Positions 25,876 through 38,930 of a DNA stretch of 64,000 nucleotides are shown here, in pieces; the first letter of the stretch is position 1; every line of letters starts with the position of its first letter. The stretch covers positions 186,001 through 250,000 of the forward strand of contig NZ_JENB01000001.1 in the NCBI RefSeq assembly GCF_000708715.2, in the 5' to 3' direction. Both the position numbers and the translations under genes were made by a program. Source of the DNA: Pseudomonas putida W15Oct28 (GTDB lineage Bacteria; Pseudomonadota; Gammaproteobacteria; Pseudomonadales; Pseudomonadaceae). The notes under the pieces were generated by a model, which saw only the letters and a program-made list of their open reading frames with translations, was not told the DNA's origin and made no database searches.

Positions 25876-27216
25876 TCAGCACGTAGGTTTGTTGGCAGCT
25901 TCAGGCTCACCGGCCTGTTGTGGCGCACGCACCTGGATGAAGGCGATGGCCAGCGCACCGATCACCCCAGGCAGGGCGAAGGCGAGGAAGTTTTGCTGGA
26001 TCGGCAGCTGCAACGACAGCAGGGTGCCGCCCAGCATGGGCCCGGCGATGGCGCCGAGGCGGCCGATACCGGCAGCCCAGCCCACCCCAGTGGAGCGGAT
26101 GTGCGCCGGGTAGGCGATAGAGGCATAGGCGTGGATTACTGCCAGCGTGCCGATGGTGGTAGCGCCGGCAATCAGCAACAGCAGGTTCAGCAGCAGCGGG
26201 CCCGGGTTCAGCCCCAGCGCCGCCAGCGACAGCGATGCCAGCACGAAGAACAGCGCCAGCGTGCGCTGCACCCCCAGGCGGTCGGCGAGCCAGCCACCAA
26301 ACAACGCACCGACCGTGGCGCCAATGTTCAGCGTGACCAGAAACGCCAGGCTCGAACCCAGGGCGTAGCCGCCCTGCGCCATCAGCTTGGGCAACCAGGT
26401 ATTGAGGCCGTAGCTCATCAGCATGCACATGGCGAACGCCACCCACAGCAACAAGGTGGCCAGGGCCTGACCACGGCCAAACAACTGCGCCAGGCGTGCC
26501 TTGTCTACCGGTTGGTCGCTGCCCGCCAGGCGCAGCTCGGTGCTTGGGCGAAACGCCGGGTCGACCTTCGCCAGCAACTGCTCAAGCTCGGCACGGCGGC
26601 CCTTGAGTTCAAGAAACGCCGCCGACTCCGGCAGGTAGCGCAGCATGAACGGCACGGCCAGCACCGGCAGCACCGCCACATAGAACACAGCCTGCCACCC
26701 CCACTGCGGGATCACCGCAATCGCCAGCAAGGCGGACAGCACTGCGCCCACCGAGTAGAAGCTGGACATCACGGTGATCATGGTGCTGCGCCGCCCTTGT
26801 GGGGCGAACTCGCTGATCAGGTTGACGGCGCTGGGTACCAGCGCGCCCAGGGCCAGCCCGGTCACCAGGCGGCAGGCACCGAGCTCCAGCGGGGTTTCTG
26901 CATGCCCGGTCATGAACGCCGCCAGGCTGGCCAGCAGTGTGGTGAGGATGATCAGCTTGCGCCGGCCGAAACGGTCGGCCAGTGGCGCCAGCAAGGTACC
27001 GCCGAACAACATGCCGAACAGCGCACAGCTGCCGAGCGTGCCGGCTTCGATGGCAGTGAGTTGCCATTCCTGCATCAGGCGTGGCACCACAGAGCCGTAG
27101 ATCACCATGTCATAGCCGTCGAACAGCATGATGAAACAGCCCCACAGCAGTATCAGCAGGTGCGTGCGGTTGAAGGGTGCAGCATCGATCACTTCACTGA
27201 CGGAAGTCGTCTTCAT
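25876..27216 (-). CDS. MFS transporter of the aromatic acid:H+ symporter type
   Basis: 446 aa from ATG 27216 (GAGGTGGCT just upstream; the GTG at 27222 is an alternative). Twelve membrane helices. The [16 protein letters not shown] motif in helix 1 is the hallmark of the AAHS family (PcaK, BenK), and the loop 2-3 signature [10 protein letters not shown] is present. There is a long charged central loop. It sits between mdlC and the aldehyde dehydrogenase, so it probably imports benzoylformate or mandelate. Confidence 0.9.
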   Translation of the reverse strand: MKTTSVSEVIDAAPFNRTHLLILLWGCFIMLFDGYDMVIYGSVVPRLMQEWQLTAIEAGTLGSCALFGMLFGGTLLAPLADRFGRRKLIILTTLLASLAAFMTGHAETPLELGACRLVTGLALGALVPSAVNLISEFAPQGRRSTMITVMSSFYSVGAVLSALLAIAVIPQWGWQAVFYVAVLPVLAVPFMLRYLPESAAFLELKGRRAELEQLLAKVDPAFRPSTELRLAGSDQPVDKARLAQLFGRGQALATLLLWVAFAMCMLMSYGLNTWLPKLMAQGGYALGSSLAFLVTLNIGATVGALFGGWLADRLGVQRTLALFFVLASLSLAALGLNPGPLLLNLLLLIAGATTIGTLAVIHAYASIAYPAHIRSTGVGWAAGIGRLGAIAGPMLGGTLLSLQLPIQQNFLAFALPGVIGALAIAFIQVRAPQQAGEPEAANKPTC

Positions 27217-27271
27217 AGCCACCTCGTTTATTGTTTTTGTCGGTGTCGCGTGGTGTGCGTGTGTGTCGGGT

Positions 27272-28891
<1,620 letters not shown>

Positions 28892-28914
28892 TTACTTTTG
28901 CAGTCACGGCCAGA

Positions 28915-28922
28915 TTGATCAA
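28915..28922. promoter_or_regulatory. Candidate LysR operator between mdlC and the LysR gene
   Basis: TTGATCAA is the perfect core of a longer dyad (ATTGATCAAATTGAT) in the 117-bp AT-rich region between the divergent start codons. It is a plausible LysR-type binding site for autoregulation and activation of the mdlC operon. Confidence 0.4.
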
Positions 28923-28975
28923 ATTGATACTATCTTTACTAAAAATAAAACCTATCTATGTGAAGCCAGCACCCC

Positions 28976-29872
28976 ATGAGCCACATCGACCTGAACCTGA
29001 TCCGCACCTTCGTCACCCTGTACGAGGCCCGCAGCGTCACCCTTGCCGCCGAGCGCCTGTTCGTCACCCAGCCGTCGGTGAGCTATGGCCTGGCACGCCT
29101 GCGCGAACTGTTCGACGACGCCCTGTTCAGCCGCACGCGTGACGGCATCCAGCCAACCTTTGTTGCCGAGCAGCTGTACGGCACCCTGCGTGACGCGCTG
29201 ACGCGCATTGAAGGCGCCGTGCAGAGCACCCGCCAGTTCAACCCCGCAACCACCGAACGCAGGTTTCGCATCGCCCTTTCCGACCTTGGCGAAATGGGCT
29301 TTTTGCCGCTGATTCTGGCGCGCCTGAACCGCGATGCCCCGCAGGCCGAAGTCGAGGTGCTGCCACTGCAGGTCGACCAGGTGGGCGACTGGCTGGCCAG
29401 CGGCAAGATCGACGCCGCCATCTGCCGCCCGCCCGTGCCGGGCACGCGTAGCCAGGTACTGATGCGCGAACGTTATGTATGCCTGCTCAGCTGCGACCAC
29501 CCACGCATCGGCAATGAACTGACCCTTGAGCAGTTCATTGCCGAGCGCCACATAAGCGTTACCCGTACCACCGGCCACGGCAGTGTCGAAGACGTACTCA
29601 CCAGCATGCAGTTGCAGCGGCGCATCAGCCTGCAGGTGCCGCACTTCTCGGTGCTGCCGAAAATCATCCCCGGCACCGACCTGCTCGCCGTACTGCCAGC
29701 GCAGATCGGCCGGCTGTTCATGCAGGACGGGGGTTTGAAAATGCTTGAGCTGCCGTTCCAGGTTGCCGAGTTCAACGTGTCGCTGAACTGGCACCCCAAC
29801 AGCGACAACTCCGCCGCCCTGCAATGGTTCTACGCCACGGTCGCCCAGGCGATCATCGATGGCCAGGCCTAG
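28976..29872 (+). CDS. LysR-family regulator of the benzoylformate operon
   Basis: 298 aa. The N-terminal HTH (residues 3-62: IDLNLIRTFVTLYEARSVTLAAERLFVTQPSVS, GLARLRELFDDALFSR) is of the NodD/PnbR-like subgroup. It is followed by the two-lobed co-inducer domain (about 90-290). Divergent from mdlC, a standard arrangement for an activator of the neighbouring operon with benzoylformate or a relative as inducer. Its last 4 bp overlap the end of the convergent MFS gene. Confidence 0.88.
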   Translation: MSHIDLNLIRTFVTLYEARSVTLAAERLFVTQPSVSYGLARLRELFDDALFSRTRDGIQPTFVAEQLYGTLRDALTRIEGAVQSTRQFNPATTERRFRIALSDLGEMGFLPLILARLNRDAPQAEVEVLPLQVDQVGDWLASGKIDAAICRPPVPGTRSQVLMRERYVCLLSCDHPRIGNELTLEQFIAERHISVTRTTGHGSVEDVLTSMQLQRRISLQVPHFSVLPKIIPGTDLLAVLPAQIGRLFMQDGGLKMLELPFQVAEFNVSLNWHPNSDNSAALQWFYATVAQAIIDGQA

Positions 29873-31200
29873 GCGTCGGCCAGCACTGGCTGCGCGGGGC
29901 TGGCCGCCGGGCGCAGCAACAGCAGGCAACCCGCAGCAAGCACGAATACGATGGCAAACACCCCGTACAGGTGCAGCGGTTGCCAGCCGCCATCGAGCAA
30001 CACGCCGGCCACGGTCGGCGACAGGATTGCGCCCATGCGGCCGATGCCGATGCCCCAGCCCACGCCGGTAGCGCGCACCGAGGCGTCATAGACCACCGGC
30101 GACAGGGCATACAGGCCGGCCACGCAGCCGTTGGAGAACAGCCCGATCAGCAGCCCCAGCGCCAAGACGGCACTGACCGACGCGCCATTGACCACGAACA
30201 GCACCAGCAGCGCCGCCGTAATCAGCATGAACAGCCCCAGCACGCGGGTGAGTGGCCAGCGCGAAGACAGGCCCCCGATCAGCGCCGCACCGAGGATGCC
30301 GCCGACACTCAACAGCACCCCGCCGGTAATGCCCTGCTGTGCCGACAGGCCCGCGGCCACCAGCAGTTTCGGCGTCCAGCTCATGACGAAGTAGAAGCCG
30401 AACATGACCAGGAAGAACAACAACCAGATCACCAGCGTGGTGCGGCGCATGGCAGGCGCAAGCAATTGCCGGAAGCCGCGGGCGGCGCCCTGTTCCCTTG
30501 CCGTGGCTGTTGGCAGTTGTGCCAGCGCCGGCTGGCCAAGGCGCACGGCCAGGCGGTTGACCCGTGCCAGGGCATTGGCCGGGCGACGCGCCAGCAGAAA
30601 GTCCAGCGACTCCGGCAGCCACAACAGCACCAGCGGGATCACCAGCACGGTGACAATACCGCCAAACAGGAACACTGAGCGCCAGCCCCAATGCCCCAGC
30701 AGCCATACCGCCAGCAAACCACCCAGCGTCGCACCCAGGGCGTAACCGGTCGACTGCAGGCTCACTGCCAGGCCGCGCCAGCGTTTGCTGGCGTACTCAC
30801 TGGCAATCACGTTGCTGCTGGCCAGGATGCCGCCGATGCCCAGCCCGGTCAGGCCACGCAGCAGCGCCAGTTGCAACGGGCTCTGGCTCATTGCCGAGAG
30901 CAGCATGCCAACGCCGGAAACTGCCAGGCACAGCAAAATCAACGGGCGGCGGCCAAAGCGGTCGGCCCACGGCGCGATGAACAGCGACCCCGCCGCCATG
31001 CCGAACAGGCCGGCGCTGAGCAGCAGCCCGACCTGTGCACCGTTCAGGTTCCACTCGGCGGACACCGACGACGCAGTGAAGGCCATGACCAGTACGTCAA
31101 AGCCATCGATCATGTTGAGGACGATGCAAATACCAATGGCCAGGTACTGGAAGCGGCCCATCGGGTCGTTGTCCAGGCGTTGCTTGAGATCGGTATTCAT
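29869..31200 (-). CDS. vanK: MFS transporter, probable vanillate/aromatic acid importer
   Basis: 443 aa from ATG 31200 (AGGTGACCCC upstream), preferred to the frame's earlier start at 31251. AAHS-type MFS with DGFDVLVMAFTASSV in helix 1, APWADRFGRRPL in loop 2-3 and twelve helices. The gene symbol is tentative. The 5' region carries two VanR-type palindromes and one PcaR-like box, so its expression seems tied to vanillate and protocatechuate metabolism rather than to the adjacent mdlC cassette. It is convergent with the LysR gene. Confidence 0.78.
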   Translation of the reverse strand: MNTDLKQRLDNDPMGRFQYLAIGICIVLNMIDGFDVLVMAFTASSVSAEWNLNGAQVGLLLSAGLFGMAAGSLFIAPWADRFGRRPLILLCLAVSGVGMLLSAMSQSPLQLALLRGLTGLGIGGILASSNVIASEYASKRWRGLAVSLQSTGYALGATLGGLLAVWLLGHWGWRSVFLFGGIVTVLVIPLVLLWLPESLDFLLARRPANALARVNRLAVRLGQPALAQLPTATAREQGAARGFRQLLAPAMRRTTLVIWLLFFLVMFGFYFVMSWTPKLLVAAGLSAQQGITGGVLLSVGGILGAALIGGLSSRWPLTRVLGLFMLITAALLVLFVVNGASVSAVLALGLLIGLFSNGCVAGLYALSPVVYDASVRATGVGWGIGIGRMGAILSPTVAGVLLDGGWQPLHLYGVFAIVFVLAAGCLLLLRPAASPAQPVLADA

Positions 31201-31383
31201 GGGGTCACCTGCCGGCCAGGGTTGGCCACAGGCGGGAGGACAGATGCGCACGCGCAGGCAAGACGGAGGGAACCCTGACAGTTCCGGGCCGCTGGATAGC
31301 CATTCATGACTGAACCCTTTTTGTAATTGTTATTGCATACGGCAGGAGGGCTCCGGCCGTTGTCAGGCGCTAATCAACCAGAT

Positions 31384-31394
31384 AATGGATCCAC
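31384..31394. promoter_or_regulatory. VanR-type operator in front of the MFS gene
   Basis: AATGGATCCAC keeps 9 of the 10 bases of the palindrome seen at vanA. It lies 184 bp upstream of ATG 31200, inside the leader or promoter. The 569-bp region 31201-31769 holds no credible gene; this and the next two sites are its recognisable contents. Confidence 0.65.
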
Positions 31395-31518
31395 GAACAA
31401 CAAGCAATGCTTGTGCCTTCCATGAAAACCGCTCCTAAACAAGGTCTACGCTCAATACAAAATTTATTTTTCCTATATAAATCAATATGTTGAAAATTTA
31501 ACGCCTAGGCCAATTTTT

Positions 31519-31533
31519 GTTCGTTTATCGAAC
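31519..31533. promoter_or_regulatory. PcaR-like box in front of the MFS gene
   Basis: On the minus strand GTTCGATAAACGAAC, a near-perfect palindrome that differs at three positions from the PcaR box as I recall it and at two from the site at 152-166. It lies 11 bp from the distal VanR-type operator. Confidence 0.55.
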
Positions 31534-31543
31534 ACTACAATTT

Positions 31544-31555
31544 TATGGATCCATA
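31544..31555. promoter_or_regulatory. Second VanR-type operator, distal
   Basis: TATGGATCCATA is a perfect 12-bp palindrome with the same core as the vanA operators. It is 160 bp (centre to centre) from the copy at 31384. Confidence 0.7.
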
Positions 31556-31769
31556 TAAGCGCTAAAATCCACACCTGACCAATCATCTCTTGGCAGCCAT
31601 GAACAAATCTTCATGTTCCCCGCCAGCGCCCTGATTTCGGGGTGGACAGCCGTTACCCGCCCACCGCCAGCCGCCACTCGCCTTGAGGGCGCGGTAGGTG
31701 TTGCGTAGCATCCCCGGCCCGATCGCGCGCCCGTACAGCCACCGCGATACCTGCTGAAAAGAGCTACTG

Positions 31770-33665
31770 ATGCCACAACCCATCCCCCTCAAGGACCACG
31801 AAAAGGAAAAGCACCTGGTCAATCGCCGGCTCCTGGCCTGCGCCATCCTGGTCTTCAGCCTGGTCGCCGTGCTGGTGGGGCGGCTGTATGTATTGCAGGT
31901 GCTGCAGCACGACCAGCAAACCGCCGTGTCGGAAAACAACCGTGTGCACGTGCTGCCCATCGCCCCCGAACGCGGACTGATCTACGACCGCAACGGCGTG
32001 GTGCTGGCCGACAACAAACCCAGCTTCGACCTGACCATGACCCGCGAACGGGCCGGCGGCGACTCGGCCAAGGTACTCGACACCCTCACCCAGGTGCTGG
32101 GCCTGACCGACGACGACCGCAAGCAGTTCGACAAAGACCTGCGCCGTGGCCGCAAACCGTTCGAACCGGTGACCCTGATGGTGGGCCTGAGCGAAGAGCA
32201 GATCGCCCTGGTGGCGGTGAACCAGTTCCGCCTGCCGGGCCTGGAGGTGGAGCCGCAGTTCATCCGCGAATATCCGCTGGCCGAGCATTTCGCCCATTCG
32301 GTGGGCTATGTGGGGCGCATCAACGAAAAAGAAGCCAAGGTCCTCGACAGCACCGAGTACCGTGGCACCCAGTCAATCGGCAAGACCGGTATCGAACACT
32401 TCTACGAAAGCCAGCTGCATGGCCACGTGGGCTACGAAGAGGTCGAGACCAACGCCCAGGGCCGGGTGATGCGCGTGCTCAACCACAAGGCCCCGACCCC
32501 GGGCCAGGACATCGTCCTGACTCTGGACGCCCACTTGCAGGTGGCCGCTGAAAAAGCGCTGGGCGACCGCCGTGGCTCGGTGGTGGTACTGGACCCTGCC
32601 AATGGCGACGTGCTGGCCATGGTCAGCAACCCCAGCTTCGACCCCAACCTGTTCGTCAAGGGCATCAGCTTCAAGCAATACGCCGAACTGCGCGATTCCA
32701 TCGACCGCCCGCTGTTCAACCGCGTGCTGCGCGGCCTGTATGCACCCGGCTCGACGGTGAAGCCGGAAGTGGCCATCGCTGGCCTCGACAGCGGCGTGAT
32801 CACCCCGGGCAGCCGGGTGTTCGACCCGGGCTACTACGAGCTGCCCAACTACGACCACAAGTACCGCAACTGGAACCGCAGCGGCGACGGTTGGGTGGAC
32901 ATGTACACCGCCATCATGCGGTCCAACGACACCTACTTCTACGACCTGGCGCACAAGCTGGGCATCGACCGGCTGCACGACTACATGGCCGAGTTCGGCC
33001 TGGGCCAGAAGGTGTCGCTGGACATGTTCGAGGAAGCCTCCGGGCTGATGCCGTCGGCCGCCTGGAAACGCGCCACCCGGCGCCAGGCCTGGTTCCCGGG
33101 CGAAACGCTGATCCTGGGTATCGGCCAGGGCTACATGCAGGTCACCCCGCTGCAGCTGGCCCAGGCCACCAGCCTGCTGGCGAGCAAAGGCGTGTGGCAT
33201 CGCCCGCACCTGGCCATGACTGTGGGTGGCGATGTGCCGATCGACCCCAACCCGATGCCCAACATCGTGCTGCACGACAAGCATGCCTGGGACCAGGTCA
33301 GCCAGGGCATGCAGATGGTCATGCACGACCCGCGCGGCATTGCCCGCGCTTCGGCTGCTGGCGCGCAGTACCGGATTGCCGGCAAGAGTGGTACCGCACA
33401 GGTGGTGGCGATCAAGCAGGGCGAGCGTTACAACCGCAACAAGACCCTGGAACGGCACCGCGACAACGCCCTGTTTGTCGGCTTTGCACCGGCTGACCAC
33501 CCGAGTGTGGTGGTGGCGGTGATGATCGAGAACGGTGAGGCTGGGGGCCGGGTGGCGGGGCCGGTGGTGCGGGAGGTGATGGATGCTTATCTGCTGGATG
33601 AGCAGGGGCATCTGAAGCCTGAGTATGCGGGCGGTGCAAGTGGCCGGAACGTGCCACACATTTGA
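31770..33665 (+). CDS. mrdA: Penicillin-binding protein 2 (peptidoglycan transpeptidase)
   Basis: 631 aa, the normal length. It has a short cytoplasmic tail, one membrane anchor (about residues 20-42), and the PBP dimerisation domain with RGLIYDRNGVVLADN and the R-x-YP stretch IREYPLAEHFAHSVGYVG. The transpeptidase domain has the nucleophile Ser328 in STVK, the second motif SND at 385 and KSGT at 539. PBP2 acts in the elongasome for rod shape. It is not accompanied by rodA, rlpA or mltB, as the main mrdA locus would be, so this is probably the second PBP2 paralogue known in P. putida. Confidence 0.93.
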   Translation: MPQPIPLKDHEKEKHLVNRRLLACAILVFSLVAVLVGRLYVLQVLQHDQQTAVSENNRVHVLPIAPERGLIYDRNGVVLADNKPSFDLTMTRERAGGDSAKVLDTLTQVLGLTDDDRKQFDKDLRRGRKPFEPVTLMVGLSEEQIALVAVNQFRLPGLEVEPQFIREYPLAEHFAHSVGYVGRINEKEAKVLDSTEYRGTQSIGKTGIEHFYESQLHGHVGYEEVETNAQGRVMRVLNHKAPTPGQDIVLTLDAHLQVAAEKALGDRRGSVVVLDPANGDVLAMVSNPSFDPNLFVKGISFKQYAELRDSIDRPLFNRVLRGLYAPGSTVKPEVAIAGLDSGVITPGSRVFDPGYYELPNYDHKYRNWNRSGDGWVDMYTAIMRSNDTYFYDLAHKLGIDRLHDYMAEFGLGQKVSLDMFEEASGLMPSAAWKRATRRQAWFPGETLILGIGQGYMQVTPLQLAQATSLLASKGVWHRPHLAMTVGGDVPIDPNPMPNIVLHDKHAWDQVSQGMQMVMHDPRGIARASAAGAQYRIAGKSGTAQVVAIKQGERYNRNKTLERHRDNALFVGFAPADHPSVVVAVMIENGEAGGRVAGPVVREVMDAYLLDEQGHLKPEYAGGASGRNVPHI

Positions 33666-33799
33666 GAATTTGGGGGCCGCTTTGCGCCCCATCGCGACGC
33701 AAGGCCGCTCCTACAGGGGATCGCGTTTGCAGGGAGAATGCGCTCTCCTGTAGGAGCGGCCTTGCGTCGCGATGGGCTGCAAAGCAGCCCCAAATTCTC
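33664..33799. repeat. Long inverted repeat behind mrdA (second REP family)
   Basis: Two arms of about 50 bp pair almost perfectly: GAGAATTTGGGG...CGCGACGCAAGGCCGCTCCTACAGG and the reverse complement ending in CCCCAAATTCTC. The outer arm starts inside the mrdA stop codon. The unit CAAGGCCGCTCC..ACAG also occurs at 60621-60737 and belongs to a different family from the GCGGGC REPs. It probably ends mrdA transcription. Confidence 0.85.
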
Positions 33800-33864
33800 A
33801 CCCCCCGAACACCGCCCTCCCCGCCATACCCACTCGCCGCCGCGTCACGCACACCAGCAATGGA

Positions 33865-35347
<1,483 letters not shown>

Positions 35348-35351
<4 letters not shown>

Positions 35352-36595
35352 GCCTTGTCCGCCTGTTTGATCGGGAGTTCGAAGGAGGCTTCACCGGCAG
35401 GGGTATGGATTGCAGTGCTGAGCACCGCAGGCGCCGGCTCGGCTTCAGGGTCGTCATCGTGCAGCTCGGCACGGCGGCGACTGGACGGCCAGAGGCCTTC
35501 GGGGCGAAAACGCATCACCAGGATCAGCGCCAGGCCGAACACCAGCATGCGCAGGGTTGAGGCATCCAGCACGTTGCGCAGAATGTCGCGGCTGATGAAG
35601 GTAACGTTGTCCATCACCCACGGCTGGACCCAGTTGACCAGGTCGCGGAACAACTCAGGCATCACCGACAGGATCAGCGCCCCCAGCACCACGCCCCGGA
35701 TCGAGCCCATGCCCCCGAGCACCACCATGGCCAGGACCATGATCGACTCCATGAGGGTGAACGATTCAGGGCTGACGAAACCCTGGTAGCTGGAGAACAG
35801 CACACCGGACACCCCGCCAAAGGTCGCCCCCATGGCGAAGGCCAGCAGCTTGAGGTTGCGCTTGTTCAGGCCCATGGCTTCGGCAGCCACTTCGTCTTCG
35901 CGCAGGGCCATCCAGGCGCGGCCGATACGCGACACTTCCAGGCGCTTGGACAGCACGATGCAGAGGATGACGACGAACAGGAAGAACAGGTAGTAGCTGA
36001 TCACCGGCGACACGGGCAGGCCGAACAGGCTCCAGCTTTGCTGCAGCGACAACACCGGTGTTGCACCGGCACCTGGCGCATGCGCCCATGCCCCGAAATC
36101 CATATGCAGCGGGGCAATGTTGCTGATGCCCTGGGGGCCGTTGGTGAGGTTCACCGGCTGGTCCAGGTTGTTCATGAAAATGCGGATGATCTCGCCGAAG
36201 CCCAGGGTGACGATGGCCAGGTAATCGCCGCGCAACTTCAGTACCGGCGCACCGATCAGCACCCCGCAAATGGCCGCAGCCACGGCGGCCAACGGGATGA
36301 TCACCCACACCGGCCAGTCCAGCACAGCCTCAAGCAGGCCGGCCATTTGCAGGTGGGGCGAGGCCAGCAGTGCGTACAGGTAGGCGCCAATGGCGTAAAA
36401 GCCGATGTAGCCCATGTCGAGCAGGCCGGCATAACCGATGACAATGTTCAGGCCCAACGCCAGCAGCACGTAGAGCATGGCAAAGCCAAGAATGCGCACC
36501 CAGGTGGGGCCCAGCATGGGGATGGCCTCGACCAGGAACGGCAAGGCGATGAAGCCGACAATCATCAGCAGGTACTGGGTTTTGAGGTTTTTCAT
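35348..36595 (-). CDS. livM: ABC transporter permease LivM
   Basis: 415 aa from ATG 36595 behind GAGGAGG; the ATG at 36643 is rejected. Eight to ten membrane helices. LGLNIVIGYAGLLDMGYIGFYAIGAY and the EAA-like loop ...LREDEVAAEAMGLNKRNLKLLAFAMGA are LivM signatures. An unusually long charged C-terminal tail (about 45 residues, RRRAELHDDDPEAEPAPA) follows the last helix. In operon with livH and livG. Confidence 0.92.
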
Positions 36596-36605
36596 GACTG
36601 CCTCC

Positions 36606-37544
36606 TCACGCCCGGTCAGCCTGGCGTTCGCCAAGCAGCCCATTGGGCCGGAACAGCAACACCAGGATCAGCACCGCAAAGGCGAAGATGTCCTGGTAGT
36701 TGGCCCCCAGAAAGCCCCCCGTCAACTGCCCGGTGTAGCCTGCTGCCAGCGATTCGATCAGCCCCAGCAACAGGCCGCCGGCCATGGCCCCGAACAGGTT
36801 GCCGATACCGCCGAGCACCGCCGCGGAGAACGCCTTCAGGCCCAGCAGCAGGCCCATGTAGGCATCGGCCTGGCCGTAGTTGATGGCGCGCATTACCCCG
36901 GCGATGGCGCCTAGGCTGGCGCCGATCAGGAAGGTGGCGCTGATCACCCGATTGATATTGATACCCATCAGCCCGGCCACTTCCTGGTTCTGCGCGGTGG
37001 CGCGCATGGCCTTGCCCAGGCGGGTCTTGTCCACCAGCAGCCACAGGCCAAGCATGATCACCACGGCAACCAGCATGATCGACAGCTGCACGTTGGTGAC
37101 GGTGGCGCCGAACACGTCCACGGGGCGCGTCTCGACCACTTCGGGGAAGGTCTTGTAGCCGCGCCCCCAGATCATCATCGCCAGGTTCTGCAAGGCGATG
37201 GAGATGCCGATGGCAAGGATCAGCGGGGTCAGCCGCGGGGCTTTGCGCAAGGGCCGATAGGCGTACTTTTCCATGCCCTGCGCCAGCAGCATGCACACCA
37301 CCGCAGCGGCCATGATCGCCAGCAGCAACGTGATGATGCCGGGAGCAAAGCCTGCGCCAGCGAGCATTGTCAGTACCGAAATGGTGACCATGGCGCCGAT
37401 CATCACCACCTCGCCGTGGGCGAAGTTGATCAGGCCGATGATGCCGTAGACCATGGTGTAGCCCAAGGCTACCAGGGCATAGATGCTGCCCAGCACCAGG
37501 CCGTTGAGGACCTGTTGCAACAAGATATCGAAATTACCGTCCAC
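36606..37544 (-). CDS. livH: ABC transporter permease LivH
   Basis: 312 aa. LGSIYALVALGYTMVYGIIGLINFAHGEVVMIGA at residues 16-50 is the LivH signature. Seven to eight helices, with the coupling loop KAMRATAQNQEVAGLMGININRVI. It starts right after a 130-bp gap from livK that holds several GC-rich dyads, a common place for partial termination that keeps the binding protein in excess. Confidence 0.92.
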   Translation of the reverse strand: MDGNFDILLQQVLNGLVLGSIYALVALGYTMVYGIIGLINFAHGEVVMIGAMVTISVLTMLAGAGFAPGIITLLLAIMAAAVVCMLLAQGMEKYAYRPLRKAPRLTPLILAIGISIALQNLAMMIWGRGYKTFPEVVETRPVDVFGATVTNVQLSIMLVAVVIMLGLWLLVDKTRLGKAMRATAQNQEVAGLMGININRVISATFLIGASLGAIAGVMRAINYGQADAYMGLLLGLKAFSAAVLGGIGNLFGAMAGGLLLGLIESLAAGYTGQLTGGFLGANYQDIFAFAVLILVLLFRPNGLLGERQADRA

Positions 37545-37674
37545 GCGCTGAATCCTCGAAACTGCATTGTCGTCGGCGCGCGGCGGCTCAGCGCCACACG
37601 CCGACTGGCCTGGCAGGTGGGAAAAGTCTTCTTGTTATGTCGCAGGCGTGCGCCCGCTTGTTATGGGGTGAAAC

Positions 37675-38823
37675 TCAGTCGCGCTCGACCGACAAGGTTT
37701 TCCAGCCACCGTCGGCGAACTGGAACACGGTGGCCGCCGGGTTCTTCAGGTTGCCCTTGTCATCGAAGGCGATGGTGCCGGTGACGCCGTCATAGCTCTG
37801 GCTCTTGAGCACTGGCAGGTACACTTTGGGGTCGTCGGAGCCGGCCTTGACCATGGCGTTGATCGCGGCCCAGGTGGCGTCATACGCAGCGGGCGACGAC
37901 TGCACCACACCCACGCCGAACTTGTCCTTGAGCTTCTGTTCGAAGGCTGCGCCTTTGGGCATGTCCAGCAGCGGCGTGCCGTAGTTCCAGGCGTAGGTAC
38001 CTTCGGCGGCGCTGCCGGCCATCTGCTTGAACGAGTCGTTGGGCAGGTTGCCGATGTTCATGAAACGCGCCTTCAGGCCCAGGTTCTTCATCTGCTTGGC
38101 CATGGGTGCAGCCTGGTAGTCGAGTGCCGCGAAGAACACCGCGTCGGCCTTTTGCGCCTTGGCGGTGGTGAGGATGGCGTTGAAATCGGTGGACTTGTCG
38201 TTGGTGTACTCGCGCACCACCACATTGCCGCCAGCCGCCTTGACCGCCCGGGTCACCTCGTCGGCCAGCCCTTGGCCATAGGCGGTGCGGTCGTCAAAGA
38301 TGGCGATGCGTTGGGCCTTGAGCTGGCTGACCAGGTAGTTGCCGGCATAACGGCCCAGGGTGGCGTCGTCGTTGACCGTGCGGAACACCGAAGGGATGCC
38401 CTGCTGGGTCAAGGTGGGGTTGGTGGCCGAGGGCGAGATTTGCGGGATGCCGGCGGCGGCGTAGATCTTCGAAGCCGGGATGCTGGTGCCAGAGTTGTAG
38501 TGGCCGATCACCACCGCCACTTTCGAGTCCACCAGGCGTTGCGCCACCGCCGTGCCCGTACGTGGGTCGGCGACATCGTCTTCGGAGACCAGTTTGAACC
38601 GGGCCACCTTGTCACCGATTTTCAGTTGCTGCTGGTTGGCCTCTTCTACGGCAATCTGAATGCCATGCTCGACGTCCTGTCCCTGGTGCGCCGAAGGACC
38701 GGTCAGGGGGCCGGCGAAGCCGATCCTGACAATTTCACTGTCTGCTGCGTTTGCCGTCCCCATGGCCATCAGCAATGTTACCGCGGTCGCGAGGGCTGTG
38801 CGCCCTCCCTTGTTGTTATTCAT
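37675..38823 (-). CDS. livK: Periplasmic binding protein of the Liv-type ABC importer
   Basis: 382 aa from ATG 38823. Signal peptide with cleavage at GTANA-AD (about residue 26). Then the Leu/Ile/Val-binding fold: VRIGFAGPLTGPSAHQGQDVEHGIQIAVEEAN, VVIGHYNSGTSIPAS, SATNPTLTQQGIPSVFRT, KSTDFNAILTTAK. First gene of livKHMGF. A good sigma-70 promoter lies 80-107 bp upstream. Being next to a FadR-type regulator and a hydantoinase-type catabolic cluster, it may bind an amino acid derivative or cyclic amide rather than leucine. Confidence 0.9.
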   Translation of the reverse strand: MNNNKGGRTALATAVTLLMAMGTANAADSEIVRIGFAGPLTGPSAHQGQDVEHGIQIAVEEANQQQLKIGDKVARFKLVSEDDVADPRTGTAVAQRLVDSKVAVVIGHYNSGTSIPASKIYAAAGIPQISPSATNPTLTQQGIPSVFRTVNDDATLGRYAGNYLVSQLKAQRIAIFDDRTAYGQGLADEVTRAVKAAGGNVVVREYTNDKSTDFNAILTTAKAQKADAVFFAALDYQAAPMAKQMKNLGLKARFMNIGNLPNDSFKQMAGSAAEGTYAWNYGTPLLDMPKGAAFEQKLKDKFGVGVVQSSPAAYDATWAAINAMVKAGSDDPKVYLPVLKSQSYDGVTGTIAFDDKGNLKNPAATVFQFADGGWKTLSVERD

Positions 38824-38902
38824 GCTCAGCTCCCAGTAGTGATTGGACGAACCTCGACATCGCTTACCGCATGCGAATTGGCCGGAACGCCATCGCACTT
38901 GT

Positions 38903-38930
38903 AAGATAACAGTCAGCAGGCAACTGTCAA
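38903..38930 (-). promoter_or_regulatory. Sigma-70 promoter of livKHMGF
   Basis: On the minus strand TTGACA (38930-38925) and TATCTT (38908-38903) are 16 bp apart. The leader to ATG 38823 is about 75 nt. Between here and the FadR gene at 39153 the DNA contains another dyad, ATGTTTGATAACAT near 39018-39031, a plausible FadR-type operator. Confidence 0.7.

Noticed and set aside
38895..38910. TGTTATCTTACAAGTG upstream of livK as a third TetR operator
   Set aside because: Only the right half resembles the hyuA and SDR operators; the left half GTAAG is missing, and the matching bases are largely the -10 hexamer itself.
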